A DNA stretch of 64,000 nucleotides from Bolinopsis microptera (GCF_026151205.1 NC_087084.1:1278312-1342311), one strand, 5' to 3'. Numbered from the stretch's first letter, positions 15,001 to 24,078 are shown. Notes: generated by a model not told the origin, from the sequence alone. Program-made: numbers and translations.

Positions 15001-17507
15001 ACATGTGTTTATTTTCTAGTGAAGCTACACCCACTGTAGTAGTCCGCTAGAAGAGGGACCTCTAGAGTGTCCTTGTTTTGTACAGTAACAACACAAGATC
15101 CCCTCTCATCTTTAGGGTTAGGGAGTGTTGCGCGTACTGAGAAGCTCAGTCTGAACCAGTCAGTAGAGGCATCGGGGGTTGACTTGCTGGGATCACCCGT
15201 AATGGTGAACTTTGCTAAATCTGCCCCATAATCGCTGAAAATATGCTTACTGTTCAGTTGGTAAGTGGACCACTAAAATTTGAAGGTTATTTTTATAATG
15301 TTTGAAGACTGTAAAATGGTTCACACTTTTGATATCTAGTTATTTGGTTTAGGGAAAGATTAACATTGGGCGTTGTTTTTAAGTATCCCTTGTTTAGAAC
15401 TTTTATTTAATAATAATTTGAAAATTAAAATATATTAACCTGTCACCAGAACATTGAACAGCGACAGTATCATCCTCCAGTATATAATCCAAGTAGAGTG
15501 TAGCTTCCAAGGTTACTGGGGACGCAGAGGACACATCACCGTGGAAATACATCGTGGAAAATGCTTGGGTGGCTGAGATAGTGAGTTATAGAGGAGTTTC
15601 ACCTTGTATCTTGGGTATATACGAAAAATGAAATAATAGGGAAAAAAGAGCAGTTTGACCTTATAAAATACTGAAACTTTTTTTAAAAAAAACCAAAATA
15701 GTGAAAAAGTAAAATAGTAAAATAGTGAAAAAGTGAAATATTGAAATAGTGAAATAGTGAAATAGTGAAATAGTGAAATAGTGAAATAGTGAAATAGTGA
15801 AATAGTGAAATAGTGAAATAGTGAAATAGAGAGCAGTTGTACCTTGTATCTGGGATATATGATAATGAAATAGTGAAATAGAAAGCAGTTGTACCTTGTA
15901 TCTGGGATATATGATAGTGAAATAGTGAAATAGAAAGCAGTTGTACCTTGTATCTGGGATATATGATAGTGAAATAGTGAAATAGAGAGCAGTTGTACCT
16001 TGTATCTGGGATATATGACTGATATGATCTGTTTCTCCTCCGCTGGTTATTATCTTCAGCTTCACAGTCTGATAGGAGCTCCCCGAAAATAAGCTTTTAT
16101 GTTGGGTATCCATCATCATCTGGTAAGGTGTGTTTTAACACAGGGGTATCTAGATCTTTTATAGTTTCTCATCACTGATTGTAATATCTCTTTGAGATTC
16201 ACAACTTAGAAAAGGTGGATAGCTTAAATGAATTTAGAAAATATTATAAATGATATTACCGCTAATTACCGCTAATTAATTACCGCTAAAGAAACAGTTA
16301 ATTACCGCTAATTACCGCTAATTACCGCTATTTAATTACCGCTAAAGAAACAGTTAAGATGGAAGTGTCTTCATCCCAACTGAACTCAGGTATAACTTTC
16401 TGGTAGTCTATACACGTATCACACAGACACTCCGCATCTCCAGCAGGGTAGCAGCTTTTATCAGAGTTCTGACAACATGTGTTGCCTTCCTGGGATTGTG
16501 GACCATTTGTAACTGTTTATTGAATTTCAGGAAATATTTTAGGGGCAGTTGATTGAGATTGAGGATTATAAGAATTTAATTTGCATCTCACAATGTATTT
16601 TAATGAAGTAGATTTGTAGTGTTTTAATTATTTTAAAACCTCTAATAACTGATAACTAACTAATAGAGTAATAACTAGTCACTAATAGAGTAATAACTAA
16701 TAACTTATAACTAATAGAGTAATAACTAATAACTTATAACTAATAGAGTAATAACTAATAACTTTTGCATCTCACAATGTATTTTAATGAAGTAAGACTT
16801 ACTGCTGCGATATTGGAGCAGGGTAGGAAATGTTTCTCAGTGGCGTCGTAACCGCAGGATGAAAAGGTTTCTGATTTGAACTCTGAAAGTATCAGATGAA
16901 ACTCTTCCAGAAGAGGACGTGAATCTCGTTAACTCGTTTTTTTATTGAAATCTTTCAAATCAATCAATTACATACAAATTTACACAATGAATGAACAACA
17001 TTGAATCTTCTCAAAAGTAGAATCATAAAATCAGATTTTCTAGGACAAAATGTATGTAATCAAAGGACCTGAGGGTCACCAAAACACAGATGTTGAGAGC
17101 AAAATGCACCTCCTGCACAAGTATGGGCCCACGGAAATCTTGAATTTCAAATAGAATTTCAAATAGAATCACACAAAAATATCAAAAGCAATCAAATCAT
17201 ATAATAAAGTGAAATTCATGATGTGATGATATGCACTAAAATGAGAAATGAGAAATACAGACAAGTATTTATTAAAATCTCACTGGCGCCCTACTAATGT
17301 ATTAATGCTTTTCATACAACTAACTTGAATAGTAGACCTCCCTAAAAGGGTTATTCTCAGTAGAGAGAGTGTTATACTGAACCCACCAACTCCAGTACAA
17401 AGGATTACTCTCCATATCAGACACGTCAAACGAGTCTAATCCTGATATTTCACAAGATACTTTAGCAGTTCCTCCGTTAAAGGTGGCGCTGTTCGTACAG
17501 CTCACAT
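1..17507 (-). CDS. Gene C: 38-exon immunoglobulin-repeat protein, 3' part beyond window
   Basis: Exons in transcript order: 17507-17325, 16882-16803, 16489-16340, 16119-15999, 15572-15440, 15234-15035, 14669-14590, 14387-14290, 13367-13263, 12399-12294, 12110-12046, 11359-11216, 11004-10817, 10392-10299, 9992-9910, 9585 to about 9365, 9296-9036, 8663-8562, 8206-8057, 7970-7913, 7888-7701, 7564-7256, 6804-6667, 6497-6376, 5809-5672, 5513-5393, 5170-5079, 4835-4751, 4645-4463, 4206-4065, 3798-3704, 2964-2842, 2677-2517, 2041-1933, 1610-1488, 1307-886, 637-532, 210-52. All have AG/GT borders. Phases chain throughout except at 14590/14387 (off by one) and at the unresolved end of the 9585 exon. 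About 1,800 codons are visible. Exon pairs make Ig-like domains: the first half carries the early Cys and Trp (for example LTCSVAV then FQWYK at 2677-2517), the second the DTTYLCKV-type strand-F Cys (2041-1933). The signal peptide exon and the C-terminus are not seen. Family known: Ig repeats serve adhesion or recognition. Specific role unknown. Confidence 0.8.
721..828. repeat. 36-bp tandem repeat x3 in gene C intron
   Basis: Three units beginning CCATCTGATTATC start at 721, 757 and 793. The short stretch AAGCTCTCCTGGTAA, which is the acceptor and start of the exon at 637-532, occurs again at 690-704 immediately beside the array. The array therefore grew next to a copied 3' splice site. Confidence 0.85.
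1727..1808. repeat. C-tract tandem repeat in gene C intron
   Basis: Three poly-C runs alternate with TTAATGGATACCCTGGTGT-like spacers. The run lengths differ (about 10, 12 and 16 C). This is a simple low-complexity array in the intron between the exons at 2041-1933 and 1610-1488. No coding content is seen. Confidence 0.8.
2025..2354. repeat. 52-bp minisatellite carrying six 3' splice-site copies
   Basis: Six units of about 52 bp start at ATAGGTAGTG and each contain GTGGACTCCTGTAACAGG. On the minus strand that is the acceptor CTGTTACAG followed by GAGTCCAC, the start of the exon at 2041-1933. Two units carry an extra short insertion. Every unit therefore holds a copy of this gene's own acceptor with the first exon bases. 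Confidence 0.88.
3001..3581. mobile_element. hAT-like non-autonomous element
   Basis: The ends are inverted: CAGAGGCGGCT at 3001 and its complement AGCCGCCTCTG ending at 3581. CAGAGGCGG-type termini are typical of hAT elements. The outer flanks both contain TGAGTTT (2991 and 3582), consistent with a decayed 8-bp target duplication, but the match is not exact. No transposase frame is visible in the 581 bp. It lies in the gene C intron between the exons at 3798-3704 and 2964-2842. Confidence 0.55.
5825..6223. repeat. 10-bp minisatellite (GGTTACTATT/GGTTACTAGT)
   Basis: About 40 units of a 10-bp motif alternate between ATT and AGT forms with some GGCTACTAGT variants. The array lies directly on the acceptor side of the exon at 5809-5672, ending about 15 bp from its AG. 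On the minus strand many units contain CTAGTAACC, so the array is full of AG dinucleotides beside a real acceptor. Confidence 0.9.
6769..7022. repeat. 12-bp array (GTGTAGTGTCAC) between duplicated exon-start copies
   Basis: A block of about 60 bp holding the acceptor and first 35 bases of the exon at 6804-6667 occurs at 6769-6831 and again, with a few changes, at 6959-7022. Between them lie about 11 units of a 12-bp motif with CACGTG palindromes. The second copy offers an alternative acceptor at 6999. The array reads open on both strands only because the unit lacks stops. Confidence 0.85.
7701..7970 (-). CDS. Gene C two-exon non-Ig module
   Basis: Exons 7970-7913 and 7888-7701 join in phase 2 and give about 82 residues around LWSLNWSNGRLVVYCNGVKV, followed by LDDKCDQS and a Tyr/Phe-rich end. 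The W-x-x-x-x-S-x-G-x-L-x-V-x-C-N-G pattern recalls small beta-rich modules in invertebrate secreted proteins in which a recognition domain reads 'V-x-C-N-G', but I cannot assign a named family. It interrupts the Ig series: the exon before ends an Ig (IIYHCNQAG) and the exon after (7564-7256) is a long acidic, Glu/Gly-rich segment. Confidence 0.5.
8281..8431. mobile_element. Small fold-back element (MITE) with TA flanks
   Basis: Arms of about 46 bp (8281-8327 and 8385-8431) are inverted copies with two or three mismatches, starting AGTTATCATT and ending with its complement. An A/T-rich loop separates them. TA lies on both outer sides (8279-8280 and 8432-8433), as expected for TA-targeting elements of the Tc1/mariner type. 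No coding sequence. It sits in an intron of gene C. Confidence 0.75.
8642..8801. repeat. 7-bp repeat (AATTAGT) with duplicated acceptor
   Basis: About 50 bp around the acceptor of the exon at 8663-8562 (CCTCAAATATTG to CTTCTAGTTGTT) is repeated at 8718-8775. AATTAGT units lie between and after the copies. The second copy has its own AG and would extend or replace the exon start. Confidence 0.8.
8898..9030. repeat. 22-bp minisatellite at a splice donor
   Basis: About six units of a 22-bp motif (CCTGAAACAGGTTGTAGGTTAA) directly abut the donor of the exon at 9296-9036, whose intron begins GTTTGTTAACCTG on the minus strand. On that strand each unit contains CTGTTTCAGG, a pyrimidine-rich AG, so the units resemble acceptors placed inside the intron start. 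Confidence 0.85.
10760..10846. repeat. Direct duplication of a splice donor (two copies)
   Basis: A block of about 43 bp (GTAATAACTGTACTACCTCT onward, to ATTGACTG) occurs twice in a row. On the minus strand each copy holds the end of the exon at 11004-10817 (ATTAAAGAG) and its donor GTAGTAC. Donors at 10816 or 10773 are therefore both available; the distal one would add 43 bp and shift the frame. Confidence 0.8.
11351..11459. repeat. AATTAGT array with duplicated acceptor
   Basis: GATCGGATGCTGGGGAGTAA occurs at 11351 and again at 11433, separated by about eight AATTAGT units. On the minus strand each copy is the acceptor CTCCCCAG plus the first bases of the exon at 11359-11216. The same 7-bp unit is used beside another duplicated acceptor at 8663. 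Confidence 0.85.
12210..12316. repeat. 53-bp direct duplication of a splice donor
   Basis: Two consecutive copies contain AACTTGACAACT followed by CACACTTACTTGAACTTGTC-like sequence. On the minus strand each gives the exon end GACGCTGACAAGTTCAA followed by the strong donor GTAAGTG. The donors lie at 12293 and 12240. The reading frame joins correctly to the next exon (12110) from the first donor. Confidence 0.82.
12538..13280. repeat. 41-bp minisatellite, about 18 units, each with a GTAAGT donor
   Basis: The unit (GATCCGGACGGTTAAACTTA to CAACAGTGTAT) is repeated about 18 times with small changes (CAACAG/GAACAG/ATGAACA). On the minus strand every unit reads CACTGTTGATTTTGTGT then GTAAGTTT, which is the end of the exon at 13367-13263 and its donor. 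The whole array lies just downstream of that exon, so about 18 near-identical strong donors follow each other. Confidence 0.92.
13455..14290. repeat. 43-bp minisatellite, about 19 units, each with a GTATGAAC donor-like site
   Basis: The unit ACGCGACTAACAACTTGTTC plus ATACCTACATAGTTATTATTAAT is nearly invariant over most of the array; a few units near the right end are shortened (ACAAATTCTTT). On the minus strand it reads ACTATGTAGGTATGAACAAG. The real donor of the exon at 14387-14290 is TTTAG then GTATGAACAAG, so each unit keeps a donor-like TAG/GTATGAAC. Confidence 0.92.
14760..15050. repeat. 61-bp minisatellite, five units, with donor copies
   Basis: Units begin GTGAAGCTACACCCACTGTA and continue through an (AT)n tract and ACATGTGTTTATTTTCTA. 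On the minus strand each has ACA followed by GTGGGTGTAGC. The exon at 15234-15035 ends ACTACTACA before the same GTGGGT donor. The array fills the intron start. Confidence 0.88.
15700..16018. repeat. GAAATAGT array and four 52-bp units with splice donors
   Basis: A run of GAAATAGT-type units is followed by four 52-bp units with GCAGTTGTACC starting at 15833, 15885, 15937 and 15989. On the minus strand each 52-bp unit gives ATATCCCAGATACAAG then GTACAACTGC, the end of the exon at 16119-15999 and its donor. A diverged relative lies at 15600-15620. Confidence 0.88.
16253..16349. repeat. ATTACCGCTA repeat with duplicated donor
   Basis: ATTACCGCTA units surround two copies of GCTAAAGAAACAGTTAA (16286 and 16341). 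On the minus strand each copy gives AACTGTTTCTTTAGCG followed by GTAATTA, the end of the exon at 16489-16340 and its donor. Confidence 0.75.
16340..16489 (-). CDS. Gene C exon: cysteine-rich linker before an Ig domain
   Basis: This phase 0/0 exon encodes 50 residues with seven cysteines in the first 26 (including TCCQ and CLCDTC), then FSWDEDTSILTVSLA, which looks like strands of an Ig domain completed by the next exon (16119-15999, HKSLFSGSSYQTVKLKI). The acceptor at 16490 was chosen because the upstream AG at 16513 would put a stop in frame. The cysteine-rich block does not resemble an EGF module I can name. It follows the exon at 16882-16803, which adds two further cysteines. Confidence 0.6.
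16578..16806. repeat. AACTAATAGAGTAAT array between flanking duplicates
   Basis: TTGCATCTCACAATGTATTT plus TAATGAAGTA occurs at 16578 and 16766. Between the copies lie units of TAATAGAGTAATAACTAATAACT type. The right copy abuts the donor of the exon at 16882-16803 (GCAGCA then GTAAGTC on the minus strand). Confidence 0.75.
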
Positions 17508-18463
17508 CTGCAATGTGAAATAATATTAAATATCATCAGTAGGTGGTAATTTTATGGGAAAGTGGACGGCACAAATTTGCTTCAAAGTTTACGAATACAA
17601 TAATGGGATAATATTGCCTCAAATAAGATAAACGTGAGATGCACAATTGCAAGAGGTGAATTTTGTAGCATATTGTACAGCGCAGCTGCAGTGTTAGCAC
17701 TCGTAATTAGCATAAATAATTAGCATAAATAATAAGCATAGATAATTAGCATAATTAGTATAAATCAGAGCACAAAGATTTCTTGTCTGTAGTTCAAAGG
17801 ATACACCAAAAGGATACATTTCTGCAGAATCATGTTGGAATCTTCTCAGCTATCTTTAGAAACATTTCTGAAACCATAGGCGTTAATGAAAAGACAGTAA
17901 ATAGGACACCAGAATCAGAGGGAGAACATTACAGTGCAGACAAGCACGACCGTAAACAGGACACCAGAACCAGAGGTAGAACATTACAGTGCAGACAAGC
18001 ACGGCCGTCCACTTTTATACCCGCTTTAGTAGCAGTGTGGGAGGTGTTTACTTTTATACCCGCTTTACGCTTCCTTATTTCTCATCAGAAGCAGTTCGGC
18101 AAGTTTATTTTTTAGTCAAATTATTTTAATTTTATTTATTTATTTAATTTAATGTTAAAGATAACATAGATTTTCATGAAATTAGCGCTAAATTAGCGCC
18201 AGAACTTTTATGATATTTTTTTAAAGCAGCACAGCAATGTTAGCAGTCAAATAATTAATTAATTGTATGGTTAGTATAAATCATAACAGAAGTTCAAAAA
18301 GGATACATCAAAAGGATACATTTCTGCAGAATCTCGTTGGAATCTTCTCGGCTAATTCAATTGGTAAACATTCCTGAAACCATAAGCATTAAGTAAAGGC
18401 ATGTAAATAGGACATCCGCTGAATGGTAGATCAGCTTAATCTGTCCAATGTCCATTCAGTAAA
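17508..18463. other. Gene-poor stretch with a 130-bp direct repeat
   Basis: No exon was recognised upstream of 17507, so the start of gene C is missing or lies further right. A block of about 130 bp (AAAGGATACATTTCTGCAGA onward, to AATAGGACA) occurs at 17785-17913 and 18290-18412 with about 85% identity by eye. Short TAATTAGCATAAA units occupy 17705-17765. The part at 18040-18180 resembles 45705-45820 (TCAGAAGCAGTTCGGCAAGT versus TCGGAAGTCGTTCAGCAGAT), so both may be the same kind of small element. Confidence 0.5.
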
Positions 18464-18471
18464 CATAATTT

Positions 18472-19056
18472 GGTTCTTTTGCGATAGTCAAAACGCGACA
18501 ACTAGCGCTGGATAGCGACAACTAGCGCTGGATAGCGACAACTAGCGCTGGATGGCGACAACTAGCGCTGGATAGCGACAACTAGCGCTGGATAGCGACA
18601 ACTAGCGCTGGATAGCGACAACTAGCGCTGGATAGCGACAACTAGCGCTGGATAGCGACAACTAGCGCTGGATGGCGACAACTAGCGCTGGATAGCGACA
18701 ACTAGCGCTGGATGGCGACAACTAGCGCTGGATGGCGACAACTAGCGCTGGATAGCGACAAGTACAACTAGCGCTGGATAGCGACAACTAGCGCTGGATA
18801 GCGACAACTAGCGCTGCAGATGGCGACAACTAGCGCTGGATAGCGACAACTAGCGCTGGATGGCGACAACTAGCGCTGGATGGCGACAACTAGCGCTGGA
18901 TAGCGACAACTAGCGCTGGATAGCGACAACTAGCGCTGGATAGCGACAATTATCGAACATATATATTTTGCGCTGGTCAGCGTTATCCAGCGCTGGATAG
19001 CGACAACTAGCGCTGGATAGCGCTAGTTGTCGCGTTTTGACTATCGCAAAAGAACC
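18472..19056. mobile_element. hAT-like element with 38-bp perfect TIRs, 8-bp TSD and internal satellite
   Basis: GGTTCTTTTGCGATAGTCAA opens a 38-bp sequence that reappears as an exact inverted copy ending at 19056. CATAATTT flanks both ends (18464-18471 and 19057-19064), an exact 8-bp target duplication as made by hAT transposases. The interior is almost entirely about 24 units of a 20-bp repeat (GATAGCGACAACTAGCGCTG), whose sequence continues the terminal repeat itself. No protein coding capacity, so it would need a transposase in trans. Confidence 0.85.
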
Positions 19057-19091
19057 CATAATTTAATACTAGGCTTATAAACTATGTAGAT

Positions 19092-19256
19092 TTAACCAAA
19101 CCCCAAATTAGATAGACTTATAGTGAACCGTCATTCGTCACAAATGTCTACTTTTTCCAAACAAAAGGGAATGATCGCAACTTTAATTAAAATATTCTCA
19201 AATGTAAAATGACACCGAGAATTAAATCGATCGCTTGTTTTTCCCATTCATTCGTG
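19092..19256. mobile_element. Diverged end of a long-TIR MITE
   Basis: This stretch aligns over about 160 bp with the terminal repeat of the element at 49879-50388: shared blocks include CAAACAAAAGG, ATTCTCAAATG/GTTCTCAAATG, GATACCGAGAAT-like and TTTTTCCCATTCATT. The opposite inverted end was not found nearby, so it appears to be a solitary or decayed copy. Confidence 0.5.
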
Positions 19257-19905
19257 GACTGCAAACAGCAAATTGTAACAATTGTAACAATGACAATGGC
19301 TTTGCAAGTTGTTATCTCGTGCGTCATTTTTAAAACTCTACCGACACCGTGGCATAATGTGCGCAAAAAGTGTATAAAAACAAATATCGAAAAAACTAAG
19401 AAGAATAAATAATAATGAACTATTTATTTCATTGAGGAACTGCCTACTATAGTTCACCTTTTTTTCAGTAAATTTGCGAATTAATAAGTCTTATCGACAC
19501 TTGATTTCGAGCATGAAGCTGAGGCACTAAAAATTCTTTATTGTTCATGTACAAAATTCTTTAAAAATCAGAAATTCTTCATATTCAGGTGTAGAAAAAA
19601 ATTCAAGAGTAAAAGATCAGTAGGTATGTGACTAACGAGACAGGGAGTAAACAAAAGCAAACAAAGCGCTAAAAAGTGTTTTAACTTGTTCACATCTCTA
19701 ACAACAAAGGTATTATTTCCTCCGCTGACGTTTTGCTTGCTCCGGAGGCCCATTGTTTTTATAGAATGGTGTGTAGTGTAGTGTAGTGGTACAGTGCCCT
19801 GTGATACTTTCTTTGTTTATCTTTATAGCGTATCCTGAACATAGCCTCACTGAGAGGGTAAAAGACACTAATGTGTTATTATCATTACCATTTAACATTG
19901 TCCCT
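19257..19905. other. No gene recognised
   Basis: A/T-rich sequence with only short open frames and no convincing splice-bordered exons. A short GTGTAGTGTAGTGTAGTGG run lies near 19770, just before the 22-bp array. Confidence 0.5.
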
Positions 19906-22900
19906 CGCACTGCAGGCAGTGGGAGCTCGTACTGTGGGCAGTGGGAGCTCGTACTGTGGGCAGTGGGGGCTCGTACTGTGGGCAGTGGGAGCTCGTACTG
20001 TGGGCAGTGGGAGCTCGTACTGTGGGCAGTGGGAGCTCGTACTGTGGACAGTGGGAGCTCGTACTGTGGGCAGTGGGGGCTCGTACTGTGGGAGCTCGTA
20101 CTGTGAGCAGTGGGGGCTCGTACTGTGGGCAGTGGGAGCTCGTACTGTGGACAGTGGGAGCTCGTACTGTGGGCAGTGGGGGCTCGTACTGTGGGCAGTG
20201 GGAGCTCGTACTGTGGGCAGTGGGGGCTCGTACTGTGGGCAGTGGGGGCTCGTACTTTGGGCAGTGGGAGCTCGTACTGTGTGCAGTGGGGGCTCGTACT
20301 GTGGGCAGTGGGAGCTCGTACTGTGGGCAGTGGGAGCTCGTACTGTGGGCAGTGGGAGCTCGTACTGTGGGCAGTGGGGGCTCGTACAGTGGGCAGTGGG
20401 AGCTCGTACTGTGGGCAGTGGGAGCTCGTACTGTGTGCAGTGAGGGCTCGTACTGTGGGCAGTGGATGCTCGTACTGTGGGTAGTGGGAGCTCGTACTGT
20501 GGGCAGTGGGAGCTCGTACTGTGGGCAGTGGGGGCTCGTACTGTGGGCAGTGGGAGCTCGTACTATGGGCAGTGGGAGCTCGTACTGTGGGCAGTGGGAG
20601 CTCGTACTGTGGGCAGTGGGAGCTCGTACTGTGGGTAGTGGGAGCTCGTACTGTGGACAGTGGGAGCTCGTACTGTGGGCACTGGGCAGTGGGAGCTCGT
20701 ACTGTGGGCAGTGGGAGCTCGTACTGTGGGCAGTGGGGGCTCGTACTGTGGGCAGTGGGAGCTCGTACTGTGGGCAGTGGGAGCTCGTACTGTGGACAGT
20801 GGGAGCTCGTACTGTGGGCAGTGGGAGCTCGTACTGTGGGTAGTGGGGGCTCGTACTTTGGGCAGTGGGAGCTCGTACTGTGGACAGTGGGAGCTCGTAC
20901 TGTGGGCAGTGGGAGCTCGTACTGTGGGTAGTGGGGGCTCGTACTTTGGGCAGTGGGAGCTCGTACTGTGGGCAGTGGGAGCTCGTACTGTGGGCAGTGG
21001 GAGCATGTACTGTGGGCAGTGGGAGCTCGTACTGTGGGCAGTGGGAGCTCGTACTGTGGGCAGTGGGAGCTCGTACTGTGGGCAGTGGGAGCTCGTACTG
21101 TGGGCAGTGGGAGCTCGTACTGTGGGTAGTGGGAGCTCGTACTGTGGACAGTGGGAGCTCGTACTGTGGGCACTGGGCAGTGGGAGCTCGTACTGTGGGC
21201 AGTGGGAGCTCGTACTGTGGGCAGTGGGAGCTCGTACTGTGGGCAGTGGGAGCTCGTACTGTGGGCAGTGGGAGCTCGTACTGTGGGCAGTGGGAGCTCG
21301 TACTGTGGACAGTGGGAGCTCGTACTGTGGGCAGTGGGAGCTCGTACTGTGGGCAGTGGGAGCTCGTACTGTGGGTAGTGGGAGCTCGTACTGTGGACAG
21401 TGGGAGCTCGTACTGTGGGCAGTTGGAGCTCGTACTGTGGGCAGTGGGAGCTCGTACTGTGGACAGTTGGAGCTCGTACTGTGGACAGTTGGAGCTCGTA
21501 CTGTGGGCAGTGGGAGCTCGTACTGTGGACAGTGGGGATCGTACTGTGGGCAGTGGGAGCTCGTACTGTGGGCAGTGGGAGCTCGTACTGTGGGCAGTGG
21601 GAGCTCGTACTGTGGACAGTGGGAGCTCGTACTGTGGGCAGTGGGAGCTCGTACTGTAAGCAGTGGGGGCTCGTACTGTGGGCAGTGGGAGCTCGTACTG
21701 TGGGCAGTGGGAGCTCGTACTGTGTGCAGTTGGAGCTCGTACTGTGGGCAGTGGGAGCTCGTACTGTGGGTAGTGGGAGCTCGTACTGTGGGCAGTGGGA
21801 GCTCGTACTGTGGGCAGTGGGGGCTCGTACTGTGGGCAGTGGGAGCTCGTACTGTGGGCAGTGGGGGCTCGTACTGTGGGCAGTGGGAGCTCATACTGTG
21901 GGCAGTGGGGGCTCGTACTGTGGGCAGTGGGAGCTCGTACTGTGGGCAGTGGGAGCTCGTACTGTGGGCAGTGGGGGCTCGTACTGTGGGCAGTGGGAGC
22001 TCGTACTGTGTGCAGTGGGGGCTCGTACTGTGGGCAGTGGGAGCTCGTACTGTGTGCAGTGGGGGCTCGTACTGTGGGCAGTGGGGGCTCGTACTGTGGG
22101 CAGTGGGGGCTCGTACTGTGGGCAGTGGGGGCTCGTACTGTGGGCAGTGGGGGCTCGTACTGTGGGCAGTGGGGGCTCGTACTGTGGGCAGTATGAGCTC
22201 GTACTGTGGGCAGTGGGAGCTCGTACTGTGGGCAGTGGGAGCTCGTACTGTGGGCAGTGGGGGCTCGTACTGTGGGCAGTGGGGGCTCGTACTGTGGGCA
22301 GTGGGAGCTCGTACTGTGGGCAGTGGGAGCTCGTACTGTGGGCAGTGGGAGCTCGTACTGTGGGCAGTGGGACCTCGTACTGTGAGCAGTGGGAGCTCGT
22401 ACTGTGGGCAGTGGGAGCTCGTACTGTGGGCAGTGGGAGCTCGTACTGTGGGCAGTGGGAGCTCGTACTGTGGGCAGTGGGAGCTCGTACTGTGGGCAGT
22501 GGGAGCTCGTACTGTGGGCAGTGGGAGCTCGTACTGTGGGCAGTGGGAGCTCGTACTGTGGGCAGTTGGGGCTCGTACTGTGGGCAGTGGGGGCTCGTAC
22601 TGTGGGCAGTGGGAGCTCGTACTGTGGGCAGTGGGAGCTCGTACTGTGGGCAGTGGGAGCTCGTACTGTGGGCAGTGGGAGCTCGTACTGTGGGCAGTGG
22701 GAGCTCGTACTGTGGGCAGTGGGAGCTCGTACTGTGTGCAGTGGGGGCTCGTACTGTGGGCAGTGGGAGCTCATACTGTGGGCAGTGGGAGCTCGTACTG
22801 TGGGCAGTGGGAGCTGGTACTGTGGGCAGTGGGGGCTCGTACTGTGGGCAGTGGGAGCTCGTACTGTGAGCAGTGGGAGCTCGTACTGTGGGCAGTGGGA

Positions 22901-23063
22901 GCTCGTACTGTGGGCAGTGGGAGCTCGTACTGTGGGCAGTGGGAGCTCGTACTGTGAGCAGTGGGAGCTCGTACTGTGGGCAGTGGGAGCTCTTACTGTG
23001 GGCAGTGGGAGCTGGTACTGTGGGCAGTGGGAGCTCGTACGTGGGCAGTGGGAGCTCGTACGT
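19906..23063. repeat. 22-bp minisatellite array of about 140 units
   Basis: The unit GGGAGCTCGTACTGTGGGCA plus GT fills about 3.15 kb with scattered single-base variants (GGGGGCTCG, GTGGACAGT, GTGGGTAGT, TTTGGGCAG). Because 22 is not a multiple of three and the unit has no stop in most frames, very long frames appear on both strands (over 1,000 codons on the minus strand with a 22-residue period such as SHCPQYELPLPTVRAPTAHS). These are products of periodicity, not evidence of a gene. Single-base changes do not favour synonymous positions by eye. Confidence 0.95.
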
Positions 23064-23704
23064 GGGTGCATACTGTGTCCTGATTGGTTAGTTTGTTTTT
23101 GCCAACAGACTCTTTCGTATCTCAGGAGACAAAATGTGGCAAAATAAACACAAAAGTATTTGAATGAAGTGAGTTGTAACCAATAAAGTAACCACTTTAC
23201 CTTTAGTCTCTAATAAACACTCAAACATGTTATTAGTCCATCACTCAACCAACAATCATAAGATACGGAAGTAAAACAGAAGTGTTAATAGCACAAGATA
23301 ATGCGCAATATAACCGAGGTGAGATACCAGCAGTAACACTAACAGAGATGAGATACCAGCAGTAACACTAACAGAGGTAACACTACAATAACAAGGCGCA
23401 CTGGTAGCAAGTCTGCAAGTAGCCCGACTAGGTTATAGAAAGTGTACTACCTAGTTGAGGGGCTATTAATAGACCCAACATTAGATCAGGCTATACGGGG
23501 AAAGCTGTCATGCTGTTTTAAAAAGTTAATATTGTGTATCTAGCGTAACGTAAATGGAAATATTGGCACTGTGCCAAAGATAATACTCAGCTTGTTCAGG
23601 AATATCACATAATATATAATTACATAATTATATAATTACATAGTATTATATGCACATACCCAATACCCATGCAGTCTAGCGGCGGTATGACATACGACAT
23701 ATCC
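23064..23704. other. No gene recognised
   Basis: Contains a short duplication (GAGATACCAGCAGTAACACT twice, 23320-23375) and A/T-rich sequence. No exon with good borders was found. Confidence 0.5.
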
Positions 23705-23893
23705 CTACTGATATACTGATATACTGATATACTGATATACTGATATACTGATATACTGATATACTGATATACTGATATACTGATATACTGATATACTGAT
23801 ATACTGATATACTGATATACTGATATACTGATATACTGATATACTGATATACTGATATACTATTATACTGATATACTGATATACTGATATATT
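23705..23893. repeat. 8-bp satellite (ATACTGAT)
   Basis: About 23 almost perfect copies of ATACTGAT; a single variant (ATACTATT) occurs near 23860. It ends about 340 bp upstream of the cysteine-rich peptide gene. Confidence 0.95.
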
Positions 23894-24078
23894 TTAAGGG
23901 TGTGGTAATGGTGCAAACAAAGCACCTAGCTTAGGGCTTGGTCTTCTCAACTCTTTATTTCGCGTAGTGTGAATACCAAAATACTGTTCTCTGATTGGTT
24001 GGTTTGACTTATTGTCCCCGTTCAGGTGGTTTACTCAACTCCTTATTTCGTAGGTGTTCACTAGTTGATACCCAGTAC

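Noticed and set aside
15661-16119. Minus-strand frame rich in FHYFTIS repeats
   Set aside because: Only 15999-16119 is exon; the rest is read-through into the GAAATAGT and 52-bp arrays past a good donor.
17783-18115. Plus-strand frame of 110 codons with two related halves
   Set aside because: Explained by short direct repeats (GGACACCAGAA blocks); no protein-like features.
19713-23147. Very long open frames (up to about 1,060 codons) in several frames of both strands
   Set aside because: They are produced by a 22-bp tandem unit without stop codons; simultaneous openness in opposite strands and different frames is expected from such a unit.
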